Source: Amblyornis subalaris (taxonomy: Eukaryota > Chordata > Aves > Passeriformes > Ptilonorhynchidae). Taken from it: a stretch of 64,000 nucleotides of DNA. Shown here one piece after another: positions 1 to 12,691 of the stretch. Within the stretch, counting starts at the first letter, position 1; each line of letters begins with the position of its first letter. The position numbers were made by a program, and so were the translations under genes. Below the pieces are notes generated by a model. The model was given only the letters and a program-made list of their open reading frames with translations. It had not been told where the DNA came from and ran no database searches. Location of the stretch: positions 2,790,001 to 2,854,000 of the forward strand of contig JACAXG010000060.1 of NCBI GenBank assembly GCA_018881555.1, given 5' to 3'.

Positions 1-3000
1 ATATATTCTTATTCCTGACCTGTTTGCAACAAGGCTTTGTAGGGGGAAAAATTTGCCTCTATTTTGGTGTCTTGTTGCCACAACTGAAAACACCATGCAT
101 CACTTTTCCCTCTCTGTAGGGGAACCACTTTACTTACAATTCAGTTTCAATGGTTACCATAAACTACAGCAGCTTTCAAAAAGCTTCACAGAGCACAAAA
201 GCAACAATGTCAAACCTGTGATGCTTGCCTTTCCTTAAGGTGTGAAGTTTGCAGTGTCAGACAGCAGAAACCAGTTCTGAGAACTTTGAGGAGTTTCAAG
301 TGCTAACACATCTCCCTCCCACCAAACTGCTGTAAAAAACTGAGGCCTTTCCCACAAGACTAGATGACTCAAAGAGCTGGAGTCAGAAAATCTCTTGAGT
401 TTCCTGACTACGGTTGAGGCTGAAGAGAAGCCTCTACCACCAAAGCAGTAGTTACACATGATAAAGTATTTATTGACAATTTAATTTTCCACTTAGGCAT
501 CTAGCCACACATAGCCTTCTCCACCTGCTCTTCTTCCTCACTACTCACCTCTTCCATGTACAAGGCATTTCACAGCTATTCACATCACACTAGATCTGTC
601 CTTCCCCTGCAGCATTTCCAAACGAGCAAGATCTGTGTTGTCACCACGCACAGCACTACGGTGTTCAAAACAGTTCTGCTCTTAACTAAGGACTCACTCT
701 ATACTCATAGTTGTTCCCCAAATTACCAGATCAGTGATTTTCTTTCTTGCGTTATAGTTAAAATGTCCTCAGCCCTCCCCATTCACCATGTCAATTTCTC
801 CCACTCCCTGATAATACACTGCCATTTATGTCCCACATCACAGCTCTGCACACCTAGCAATTCCATTCCCTGCTAGCAATATTTGGCAATAAGATCTCTT
901 TAAAGAAGGATAATTACAGATTTCACTTGAACAGAAATTGGTACTGGGCCAATCTGTAAGGTCTTTCATAAGCTTTCAAACTGCATGCCAGGCAAGACTT
1001 TGTTCTCCACCAGGAGCAGCAACATAGCTGTAAAAGCAAAGGTGGAAAGCTTACCACTGTAAGATGAGGAGGGAAGGTCACAGCACTGATTCTCCTTGCA
1101 GTACTGCACCTTCTCCACGTGAGTCTTTCCTTGGAGATACACTGCTTGTGTTTCACAAAAGGAAGACTAAGGAAAACCATTCAGATACCATGAAAACAAT
1201 GAAAAGAAGTCATAAAAAAACCCCAGCTGATAGTTGTATCAGAAGTGGAACAAAGACCAGCTGACAGAAAGCAGGTCAAGGACTCAAAAGGAATTGATAA
1301 AATTAAGGATGCCTGGTCACATGCATCATGAAGCATCTCATTTTCTGAGAACTGTGTCAAGCTGGACTTTTAATTTTCAAAGGGATGGAAGAACCCAAGT
1401 CAAAGTCTCTCAAGCACCTCATCACCTAGTCAGGATCAGGACAAACATTTTCTGTCTATATATGTCAGACCTATATGTCCATATATATAGCACAGAAAAC
1501 AGCAATCCCACCTGTGGATTCTCCTTACCGCTTTTTCTGTCTGTGCCCACAATACCTGGTGAAATAACATTTCAGACAGATCATTTTTCCAAGGGGAATT
1601 AACGCAAGATTCTGCAAACCATCCTCTGTGCTAACCCTGCTTGATAACAAGGGTAGAATTGAAAAGGGCAAAAGGATGAAGTGATGGTCAACAGAAGGTT
1701 GGTCCTGTTTTAAGGGTACAAGACTAGTGCCCAGGAAAACTAAACATGAGCTTTCTGTGTGAGATTCCAGACAAGTCATCATTTTTCCCTACGGTCAATG
1801 ACTACATGGTATCACATGGAGATGTCACACCTGACACACTGAAATGCTGCTGTCAGAGTGGCTGACTGCCTAGAGAAGCCCGGCTGGAATCTGTGGTAAC
1901 CATGCACACCGAGTACACAGCTGTTGGGAAGTCTCCAACTGTGAGCTCAACCCACAGGCACTTAAAAAAGAAGAGTTATGAGTGTTATACATGTAAAGCA
2001 CACACATCAATAATGTCTATTTGACAGAGATTAAACCCATAAATATCTACTACATCCTCAGATTTTAACGCACCTAAAGGAGATGCCACACTAAAAGAAT
2101 GACTTGTGATAGCAGCAGAGTCTTCTCCTATGTGCAGGCAGGCCTTTAAGAGGCCAGCAGAACCACTCTTTCAAAAGGGCTTCACACCTACTCCCTAGAC
2201 ACTACTAAATCACATTTTCATCATCTTGGGGACAGCTTTGGGGGCAGGAAAACAGAGTCATGGTACAACTGCAAAGCATCACACATTAATTTTGAAAGGC
2301 AAACTGCAAGTCTGACCACTGTCCACCCCCTAAAAGCTGAGAATAAAAGAAATGGCAAGAAAGAAGCTATCTTTTTCCAGCCTTATTCTCTAAACCATGC
2401 AGATTTTAGTGAAATGTTTGCAGGCTCTTCCACCTGAAGACAGATATGGCAGGAAGAACTTTACTTCGAATCTCAAGACTATCAAAATATACCTGAACAC
2501 AGACCACCAAAACCGGAGACAATAAGAAACCCAATATGTGTGCTAATAGATGCTCTAATTATTAATGTGCACGCACACAGANCTTATCAGAAGTGCCAAG
2601 GCATTTGAAAGAAAAAGCACTGTTCAAAGACAGATATTTGCCAGTGGCTCTATCACCACCATATTCTCTGGCTGATTTTGATTTAACTCAGTGGACACCA
2701 CTTTAATCCCACAGGACAGTATCATTCACTTCTGTAATAGCTACTGACCTTATTTTGATGTTTGAGCCCTGCTGTAGTGTCATGACTAAATGTGGCAAGC
2801 AGCAAATCTCACTCTGTCAGCAGCCAGTGCCTGTCCTTTCTCCTTCTAAAGCTTCCACTCATTTTTGCATTTTTTTTTCAGTCATGCTGCTTCAAAACAG
2901 CTGATCCAGATGGTGGGTATTTGGATTTCAACCTTCCCACATGGTGTGGTGGCTCAAGAAAATAAAAACTGTTGTTACCTGCTGCTGACCTACTTTGTTT

Positions 3001-3153
3001 CCTGCCAGAATAAACAATACAGTTCATTGAACTAGTTTTCCATACCTACCCACTGCTATGTAGGAAATATAAAATAAAATTAATAGAGGAAGGAGAAGGA
3101 AAGAAAAAAAAAGCAGCATGATCCAGTGGGGAGTAGGGAGGAGCAGTTCTCAC
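1..3153 (-). other. DISC1 intron 3 (partial), no exon recognised
   Basis: This is AT-rich non-coding DNA downstream of DISC1 exon 3 on the minus strand. I looked for exon 4, which in mammals begins with a Leu/Glu-rich coiled-coil segment, and found no match. The few short open frames (for example 923-1180 and 1525-1782 on the minus strand) show no recognisable protein features. No CR1 copy was recognised. Confidence 0.7.
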
Positions 3154-3223
3154 CTCTCTCATAGTCATCTTCTTCTATTGCTTTTTCCTGAAGCCTCTGA
3201 AGCCGTAAGATCAAGGATTTTAT
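3154..3223 (-). CDS. DISC1: DISC1 coding exon 3
   Basis: This 70-base exon continues DISC1 with residues 357-379, reading IKSLILRLQRLQEKAIEEDD then YER plus one base. It is bounded by a strong acceptor (ctttccatag, AG at 3225-3224) and a donor AGAG|GTGAGAA (GT at 3153-3152). The phase is continuous with exon 2, which ends at phase 0. The peptide matches the mammalian segment just after the WDTL...LRDCL block, where Leu-rich heptad-like residues begin the coiled-coil half of the protein and a conserved acidic DDY follows. The exon is too short for a usual ORF scan and was found by splice sites plus homology. Exon 4 was not found in the 3.1 kb to the left edge, so the rest of DISC1 lies outside the window. 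Confidence 0.92.
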
Positions 3224-6200
3224 CTATGGAAAGAAAAAAGTTAATTAGGAAGGAGCTGCACATAAAAATATTTAGACTATTAATCTCTACATAATATAAA
3301 TTTAATGGATTACTACATCGCTACAATGCCCAAATTTTGATAGTTAAGCCCAGTACTTGTTAAGCACACAGACCTATTTGGAAGTCAGCTGAAGTGCAGC
3401 TACTTGGACTAAAGCCATGCTTGGCTCAAACACATACAGAGAATAACAAATGATATTTCTTGAAAAGCAAAGTAGATCTTGAGATTGCAGGATATTTTTC
3501 ACCCTTTGAATAAATCAAAGCAGGATGATTAGAGGATTCTGTCAGCATGACATCTACTTCTGATCACACTGTACTCAACAGTGTGTTCCCAAGTTCATTC
3601 TGACAATTTTTTGTCTCAGTTTTGCACAGAACAAATATAAAATCTCCATATGCAAACCACATTTTATTCTGTAAATAGAGAGAGCAACGCAGTATGAATA
3701 TTTTGGAACAGGTATACTCATGCTATGGGTCAGAAAACAGTGTTCATATGCAGCCAAAAAAGTTTCATTAAAATACAATTTAGTCTCATCTACACAGTGT
3801 TGATATTTGCATTTTCAGTTCAATGCAAATGGTAAATGAGGAAAAATACCTGAACCACATACAGAGTGCTCTCACAGTCCAAAAGAAACTTACCATGATA
3901 AAGTTTTATTTCAAAAGTTAATGCTCTTCTTTGTTAACATCAAGAGTCTGGACCAAAGTTCTAAATTTACCAAAAATTTGTAAGGCCTTTACAAGNTTTT
4001 ACTGTTAAAAGAAATTGGTTATACAGTAGGTTTAGTCCTCTCCTCATTGCCATGACAGCCACAGCCTAACATGGCTGCAGTTACAAGACTGGAATGTGTT
4101 TCTTATTAAATTTATGCATTACCTCTAACAAACAAGCCACTGAAAAAGGTCAGCCTGGAAAAAGAAGCAGCATATATTCTCCAAGTCCAAAGCCTGNAAG
4201 TGCTTGGGAGAGCACTAAAATCTGTACTTTAGACATCCTGCATTTACGAAATATTTCCCTCCTCCCCAAAACTCTTTCATATTTAATCCCCATATTTAAA
4301 CTCTAAATTGCATAGAGAAAAATAGGTACAGCCAGTCAACAACCTAACAGAAGCACACAGTTATCAAGACTATGCATCACAATCAACACACAAACCTTTA
4401 AATTCAGGACATCCCTCTAAATATGGTATGTGAAAGTGGACTAGTAAGAAAAGAATTATAAAAATAAAGCCAGAAAAGTATTCAAAAATGTTAGATTAAT
4501 AACGGGCTATAGGACGCTCCAGATGAAAAACAAACAAAAACATTGTACACATTCCTATTTCTTCTAGGCTTTATTTTATTTTCGCTTTCACTTCCTGAAA
4601 CTCCGACCTTTTTCCTCTGAGGCTGGTGAGGAACACATAAGATACTGAAGAGAGGAGCTCTGAATCCTCACCATAAATTATTTTCTGTATTTTATGCCTA
4701 ACTTTTTAAAGAGTTTTAAAGAAGCCTGCAGTAGGAATGATTTAAGTGACATTTTTTTCATATACATGATGTATAACAACCATCTATACCGAGAGCACGG
4801 CTTTGCTGCTGTTGGCAGTGTTTATTCCATCAAACACTACAGTGGCAGGTCATTTAAAGTCTGCTTGGGTACCAGAGCCCAGGCACGCCCACGGCAAACT
4901 GACTGATGCTGCACAGTAAAGTGCTTTCTCTTTGCAGGCTGGGGAGACATTTGGAGCTCAACTAATCAAAGGTGTGCTTCAGTGTGGCATGTCCTATATG
5001 TGTACCAGTTGATGATCACTTTTAAAGTACAGAGAAAGCATAATTTTAACAACTTTGGTATTGTCTTCTTTTCTTGGCTACAGTTGCCTTTGTTCCTTTC
5101 TGAAAACTTTGAGACTTACTCATTACCATTATAATAGGAAGGTGCTTCCAATTAAACATACACGACCGGCTAACCAAGGGCAAAGACATCTGAGGGCACA
5201 AATCCCCAGTTCTCCATTCAATGAATTAATGAATACAGAAATTAAAGATAGCAATGTTTCTTTTGTGCCTATCAAATAAGCAACACTGAAAAGAAAGAAA
5301 AATAATTTCCTATTTTGATTGTGTTATATATTCCCAAATTTCCAGCAAATTAATTTCCCAAACCATCCCAGACTATAGGCACATTGCAATTCCAGGCACG
5401 AAGCCAAAGAAACTGCTCCATGTCAACATGTGTAAAATCTGTAGATAAGAGAACCTAGTTTGAGTTCTGCACACATCATCTATGAAAAGAAAGTTTTAGA
5501 GAGCATCATAAGCCCAAGTCAGATGTCATGGTAAGCAAAGAAAGAATAAAAGTTTCTCAGCCTTCTGTCTTACCCAGACAGCAGGTTTGTGCAAAGTCTC
5601 CCCAGAACAGGTTGTTTCATTAGGCCTAAAGACAATGCAGTGCATCTCAGCAGGTATGTGTCTGAGATGAGAAGTCACAAGGATCTGAGTTTCGGAAAGG
5701 CAACCAAGGAACTTGGGCACTAGTAGACAATTAAAATAAAACTTAAAAAAAAAAGCAACCCAACAAAAACCCACCACCCACTCAGCGCACCTTGAATAAA
5801 TTAGCAAAATCCACTGTGTCCATATTAATCTCTGGATTACTGTTTCCTGCATGCACAATAAAGCCAATATTTGGTTCCTTTGATCAGGTAAGCTCAGAAT
5901 GGTTTTCCTCCAATGCCCACCCTGCCACCGTAAAAACCTTATAAAAAAACACAGCTGATCCTTCTTAAAGTTTCCCCACCCCTCTCCTATAAAGAACACA
6001 GTGAAAGGCACTGCCAGTATAACTTGCAGGTATAAATGTGGGTATATACACATATGCAAAAAGAAAGACTCCTGACTCACCAGCCCACTACTCTGGGGTG
6101 GAAGGGGAAAAAAATCAGATTCAATTCCCAGCTGGAGACAGAGAGGAACTTGACAGCCATTTTATTTCATGTGGCAAGAGTACCTATCTATTAAATTACA

Positions 6201-6648
6201 CATTACTTTCACACAGTTGCCTCATTCCAAAAAATCTTTGGCTAAACTTAAACATTTCCAATTAAAAAGTTTAGTGTTGTCAAATCATGATACTACGAGA
6301 AAAGAGTTCTTGCCATCCCCCAATTTTATACTACATATACCCCAAACTGCAGACAAAACAGCCACTTGTGAAAGAAAATGGTACTTTTTGAAGTCAGAAA
6401 TTGATGTGTGATGTTAGAAATGAGAGAATCAAAGTTTCAATAGAACATAGAATAGGATACTGCAACAACATTACCTGTTTTCAAAGAACCAAACAAAACC
6501 TGCTCTCTCACTTTTATCATGCAGAGGACTACTGTAAAACTTTATGGACAAAGGCCACAAAAGCTAGTAGTATCTGAACTCTTACATCAACTTTGATTTT
6601 GAAAATGTTTTGAGGACAAGGAATCAAAAACAAAGCGAGATTACTGAC
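3224..6648 (-). other. DISC1 intron 2
   Basis: This is the 3.4 kb intron between DISC1 exons 2 and 3, with GT at 6648-6647 and AG at 3225-3224. It is AT rich. A 184-codon minus-strand frame at 5526-6080 has an aromatic, low-complexity composition and no recognised domain. No repeat family was recognised. Confidence 0.85.
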
Positions 6649-7637
6649 CTTTAATGTACTGCGGTTGCCAAGCAAGCAATCCTGTAGCANCGGTTCATAT
6701 TTTTTCATCAAAGTATCCCAGTTATGGTCACTAGCAGTAAAACTACTTTCATAGCCTGAGGTGACAGAAGAGCCAGCAGATGCTGCATCCGAGGAATCTG
6801 TAGAATATGAAAATGTTGCATCTATATCTGAGAGAGAGACAGTCTCACAGTCCTGTAATTTATCATTTAGTGGGCTCTCACGTTCATGCAGCAAATCCTC
6901 ACTGGACCTGGAGAAGCAACACAAATCTCCCAAGTGCTCAGGAGTTTGTGCCATCTCTTCTGGCTTCTGCAGTTTTCCTGTGGGTTTGGGATGCAGAACA
7001 ATCTCAGCTCTCTCAACAGCTGATTCGCCTTCAACATCATTTACTCCAGAGGCCAAGTTCAGCGAGAGCTGTATGAAGCTGAAACTTGAACTAAAGCTAT
7101 CGTGTGCACCAGCAGAATGAGAAACACCATCTCTGTTTTCATATTCACAGTTGTTATTCACTTCAGTCTGATCCAAAGTATACATGTTTGGGGGCTTGCT
7201 CACTTCAGTGCTGTGGCTTTTCTGCGGTGTACAGCACACAGCAGAAGGATCTCCTTTGCTTGTTGCAGCAGCAGGGTAAGCCACTATCATTGTCTTTTCT
7301 GACCGTGGACTATTGCAACGTGAAAGATTTTTGCAGCGTCCTGGCATATTTTCCATAGTGGCCGATGTTGTTACCCCATTAGCAGGAGCTACGGCGCCAG
7401 TCGCTGCACTGCGGCGCAGGAGTTCCAAGTTACCCCGGCGTTGTCTGCACAGAGCGCAGTTCTCAGAGTCTCCACAACGCTGCCTGCCATGCTGGAGCTC
7501 TGCTGGGCTGAACCGCGCGCAGGCACTCAGGGACTGAAACTCGATCCGTCGCTGAGCTTCTGGCCTCATGTATCCAGGTCTTTTTGCCAGCTTCTTTTTA
7601 CGAAGAGAGCCCACGGGCATTAATTGCTGGTGATCAT
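6649..7637 (-). CDS. DISC1: DISC1 coding exon 2 (N-terminal head region)
   Basis: This 989-base exon encodes most of the N-terminal head of DISC1, a scaffold acting at the centrosome, cytoskeleton and nucleus. It starts after a pyrimidine-rich acceptor (AG at 7639-7638) and ends at AAG|GTCAGT (GT at 6648-6647). It supplies two bases of codon 27, then residues 28-356 of the predicted protein. Recognition rests on three blocks matching mammalian DISC1: the basic motif RKKKLAKRPGYMR (residues 39-51; the human counterpart is an Arg-rich nuclear-localisation motif), the Ser/Phe block SSSFSFIQLSL (about 209-219), and WDTLMKKYEP followed by LQDCL (about 333-348) at the exon's end. Between them the sequence is Ser-rich, low in hydrophobics and probably disordered, as in the family. 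Residue 343 is ambiguous: the codon reads NTG, and Val is expected from the family. Met33 could be an internal start, but the frame is open back to the acceptor. Antisense frames over this exon are shadows. Confidence 0.93.
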
Positions 7638-10600
7638 CTGGCGGAGGGAGAAAAAGACAGTAAAGCGTTTCTGCAGTTTTCTAGGCTTAGCATACTGTAG
7701 CACCTGAAAATAGTTGTTTCTGAAATTTCAAGCAGCGCATCACTTTCCATTTCAACAAAACAAAGACACTGACCATACTGCAGATAGAGAACTCTGTGTA
7801 TTCATTCACTTTCTAAAGAGTTTGCCCCTGTTTTTAAGTGAACTAACAATCTCCTCCTGGAGACAATGGGTACAATGAATTGTACAAACCTGGGTACAAT
7901 GAATCACATCATCTGCTTTTTCATTCTCAACTTGCTTAGGAGCACACTGAAGCACAGATTTGGCTTAAGTTTCCCTGATCCAAAATGATTTCAGACTTAC
8001 AAGCACATCTAAGATAGGACTGAATCTGCATCCAAAAAGGTGAGAACCATACTCACAACTCACAAAGAAATTTTTTTCAGAACCTGTTGTTGTTTGTGTT
8101 CAGTTTCTTGTGTTCATATCCATGTTTTAACACTATAAATAGCAAGTGGTTCAGNTTCTGCTGCCATAACAGATGCAACGGTAACACCCTGTGGTTGCAG
8201 ATGTCGGTGTAATGAGATATTGTATAAGCTGTCATTTAGATTTATGATACTACGTATTGTCCAAAATGTAAAGTTAAAGAAAAAGCTTTGCATGCAGAAC
8301 CATCAATCCTAGATAACTAATACTTGGTAGCATTACTAAAGTATTAATATCATTAAGAAACAGCCTCTACTCAATAACTTGATTCCCCTATACATACTTT
8401 ACTTACATAGATGAAAAAAATAATTTGCTCTTTGCAGAGAATAGGAAAGCAAACAAACAAACCTCAAACAAGATTAAAAAAAAAAATCACAGTGAACATT
8501 AAAAGGGGGAGATCAGAATGCATCATCTTGTCTGCGGTTTCTGTGTATTTTTATATATGTATTACTGGTAAAAGATTACATGGTGACTACTTTCATTTTC
8601 TCATGGATTTACTGCTGGTCAAAAGGTATTCCATTTGTCTGTCCTGCACAATGGGAATCAATGGGAACACGAGTTCTGCACTACCACCCATTTCACAACA
8701 CANAAACATATTGACTGGACCTATTTGCCAGAATCACCCTTCAAGGGGATCTGATGCCTAGCTGAATTATGCCCTCTATTAGCTGCCCTCTACTCACTGA
8801 AACAGAATCAATTGGGTGGTAGAAATATTCATATCGCCCACANAGAGCTCTTCCAAAAAGAAAAGTTTCAGATTTTTTTCTTTACATCTAACATTCATCT
8901 CTAATCACAACTCTTTGTCAATTTTTACATCGATAGATACGCACATAATCTAAACTCCTCAGCAGCTCCTCACACAGGCCTCATACACACCTCACTATGA
9001 TGATATCCTGTACAAGAATTTAAGCACTAGACCCGAAACTTCCCAGGAGAATTTCCCCAACATTCATTACATTCTCTCCAAATAACCTTCAACAAAAGCA
9101 ATTTATACATTTTCCATATACTAGAATAGTGGCACATCTCACCATGGGACTGCAGTTAAGCTTCTGTATTCTGCTTCCTATCACCATAAATTAGAATATC
9201 CCAGCTGTCTCTTACATTCTCTTTTGTCTGAGGGAAAAAGGCATCACAGAAATCAGAAGTAAAAAAGGTCATGGAGTCCATCAGCCTGTCTACTATGAAA
9301 AGACAGTGAAATGCTGTACTGGGAGTAATTTAATAGAAGTCTTAACAAACAGGAAACACTCTTGGAGCAAGGGAACAAAAACTGAACAAAATGTACTTTA
9401 GAATTTAATTCTTTTAGTTTACACACAAAGCAACAGCCTAAATTTGACTTCAGCAGAAGAAATCAGTCATGCATACAAAAGTCATTTTAAGACTGCACAT
9501 ACTTCATGGCCATTTAAAAAGCCCAGTCACAGGCCTTGTCTGTAAAAACACAAAAGGTTCTCCAGTTTAATTAAAATCAGTTTAAAATCGATCTCACTAA
9601 ATCACTATGAATTTCTAAAGCAGACAGATAATTACAGCTCTTTAAACACCAAACTTAAACTAAGCTAATGTAAATAAGGTTTAAATTGGCCAAAGCATTA
9701 GATATTCGCACCAAGTGAACTGGATGCAATTCTAAAAGTTATTGGAGCCAAAGGGGTACAATTCCAGCATCCTGAATGAGTTCACACACAGCCCACACAT
9801 CTCTGCGCTCCTCCCAAGGTTTGCAGGCAACCCTCTAGACAGGTTTGGCATTCAGTTCCTTCATGGACTGCAGGTCTGTCTCCGGGTGAGTCCAGCAGCA
9901 CAAATGGCTCACCTGGATACCAGAACAGACCCCTGCCTGAGTAATACTCAAAATTTTAGTCAGTCGAAGCCACAAGCCATCCAGAGGATGCTACGAGGAG
10001 AGAGCTGCGGGTTCTTCACCCCAGTGTTGCTGCCCCTGAGCGCAAAGCAGAGTGGACTGAGACAGAGCTGGAATCAACATGAACATGGACACTCACACCT
10101 TTCCCAAAGGATAAGGGAGGGAGAGAGGAGGCGGCAGCCCCAGCCTGATTCCCAGCTCCAGCTAGAGAGCAGTCACGGCATCCTCAGCGGTCACAAAACC
10201 CAGATAGGGAGTTACTATGGCCTGGGGGTGTACTGTTTGGACATTGTTTACCCTTCTGCCATGTTCCTTTTCTCAAGATTAGAATAACTTCAGTTGTTTA
10301 TTGTTACATATCTCAAATTTAGTTACATAGACTTTGTTTCTCCGCATAGCCTTCCAACCATAGCTTGCTTTGTCTACACATCAGATACAGAAACGACACT
10401 GAATCAATTCAGCTAGTTTGTTAAAAAAAAAAAGAGATACGCCTTAAATTCTTCTTATAATTCCCTCAGTTTTAAAAACATCAAATAACTGTTGGCAATT
10501 AACTACAAGATTATCAGAATTGAAGCAACTGAAGGTAATTTTAAAACCCTACGCTATAGTGTCATGCGTTGTATGAGACACGCACTTAGACAGAAAAGTC

Positions 10601-11811
10601 ACAAATGGAAGAGCCTTTCAACAAATCCACTTCTAAAAAAATGTATTTTACAATCTTAGATGATGCAACATATATTTTAATAGCAAATTACTTCAAATTC
10701 GAATTATGACAGCTCAGAAATATTCATAACAGCTCTTTCACTACAGCAATCTTTCCTGATGACCAACATTTCTTAAAAACTAACAGTTCAGATGCAGAGC
10801 AGAGGGAAAAAAAATAGTCTATTGCTGTAAAGCAATGTTGTTCACATCTTAGTTGCACCAGGGAGATGAAAGAGGGAGAGGTGAAGCCTAAGAGCATTTC
10901 CCACTGATGGAAAGAGCACATTCTCTTGTACCCAGCCTGACACTAAAGGACAGCAGAACAGTCACCTAATTTATTTTCGATCATCACTCTTTGTTTTCAG
11001 CCACGAAAGTGGCAGTTCAGTTTTTTTGATCAAATGTTCTAATAGCATCTGTAGATGAAAAGGTGTAAATACCTCACATTTTTGTTAAGTCCACTAGAAT
11101 TTTATAGACCAGCACAGAAACCCTGAAGTGATCCCCTCCTCACTCCTGCTTTAAGCATGTTATGCAGAACGCTTACAATACACCTATATTATACACAGTT
11201 CATTTTTATTAGAATAACAAATTCATCTTCAGAGGATTTGTGGGTGGAAAATATATTTGGTCATATTCAAACCAACAATCAAAGCACTGCTCCAAGCAAT
11301 TTCTGTAGCGTTGCTTCTGTTAAGGAAGCCTTAAGCACCTGCATCAAACTATATACAAACAAAGTAAGTGAGATCAAAATATTTATTATTTACAAACATA
11401 CACACAAATGTTTAACCTATCAGGAACAAAAATGAATCATTCTCAGGGATTAATCTACCTGACTTGACAATAACCATTACTGTTCAGTTCCTATGTCATA
11501 GAAATACATAAAATGTTGCAGGTTCCTAATCAGTTATAATGTGACTCATTTACTGAATTTCAAAAGATACCACTAAATATNCAAAACAAGATGGCACTGA
11601 TCTCAACACAGCCTATGTAGAAACAAACAAGCACCATCTCTCTGCACAAGCCAGCTTTCAAAGAAAGTTACTTTCGAATAAAGATTTTCATAACTCTTAA
11701 AATGAAAAAGTCTCATTCAGGTTTTTCATCTTACTGAGTGTTAACTATAGCTGTGGTTTATCTAGAATTTTATAAAGTGTATCTATACAAGACAATAATG
11801 GCTGAGCTACA

Positions 11812-11846
11812 ATTTGTATCATTGTATTTGATATAATGATACAAAT
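11812..11846. repeat. Short perfect inverted repeat (hairpin)
   Basis: The arms ATTTGTATCATT (11812-11823) and AATGATACAAAT (11835-11846) are exact reverse complements. Inside them a G-T wobble and three more pairs close a 3-base loop, giving a 16-pair stem. At 35 bases it is too small for a typical pre-miRNA. It lies in DISC1 intron 1 with no other identified feature around it. Confidence 0.8.
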
Positions 11847-12673
11847 AATTTCCTCACCAAGGGTTCCTGTGATTTCTAAGGTCACAGACTGGGTTCAGTT
11901 ACTCAACTGTTAAATTTCCAAAACATCACAAATAACGTATTCTCTGAAGTCATTATATGCATATGAGTTTCTATTCTTTACTAAAAAATACTTCAAAGAG
12001 TTGTGCATCATAGAAGCCAGAGTGCTCTTCTTCAGCCAGGGTTTAAATAATTGTGTTTTTATTGACACATTCACATAATGCAGGTCATTGAGTTGTTACA
12101 ATCAAGCCACTTACCTCCTTAATGCAACAACTCATTTTAAGCCATTTGATGAAATTGCAGCACCTCTCTCTAGAATTAGACTCACATCAGCTAATACTAA
12201 TATGCCCATCGAATTTTTCCCACCTCAAGAAATAAAAAAATAGTTTCAACATGGTCTTGCCTTAACACTAAGAAAGAAAGAAAAAAAATCAAACTATCAA
12301 AAAGTAATTGATATGACAAAAAGAATAGAAATATCAGATACAGATCTTTTCAATCTTTTCAAAGATTCAAAGATATTTTCTGATCTTTTCAAATTTATAA
12401 ATGTAAGTATCCAACTTTGTGTAAGCATGCAGTTGCACTGTGAAGGCCTGTTTGATAACTAACCACCACCCTATGGCTGGGATCCTGAGACCCAGGGCTT
12501 GCCTATTATAGAAAATGGCATTCCTCTAACCAGAATGAAAATTACACCATCCAGCTTCCCCATTGAACATTACAAGGAAACTCACTTTTTCAGTCTGAAA
12601 AGCAAGTGGCCTAATTCACTCTAGAACAGCCAGCTGGGATGATTCAATAAAGCAAGATAGCATGATACTGTCA

Positions 12674-12691
12674 AAAAAAAAAAAAAAAAAA
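12674..12691 (+). repeat. Poly(A) tract
   Basis: A run of about 18 A lies within DISC1 intron 1, followed by an A/G-rich stretch near 12750-12770. No attached SINE or LINE body was recognised on the left. Confidence 0.85.

Noticed and set aside
53..238. Plus-strand peptide ending in PVMLAF, resembling a short TRAX motif
   Set aside because: The match is six residues only, it is on the opposite strand to TSNAX and nearly 50 kb away, and there is no further similarity.
5526..6080. 184-codon minus-strand frame in DISC1 intron 2
   Set aside because: It is rich in Phe/Trp/Leu from AT-rich DNA with an embedded poly(T) run, shows no homology to DISC1, and lies between two well-supported exons.
6761..7623. 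Six plus-strand frames opposite DISC1 exon 2
   Set aside because: They are antisense shadows of a real coding exon.
9241..9310. Possible reversed CR1 3' end (ATCACAGAAATCAG, then GGTCATGGAGTCCATCAGCC)
   Set aside because: The resemblance is too short and degenerate to separate from chance.
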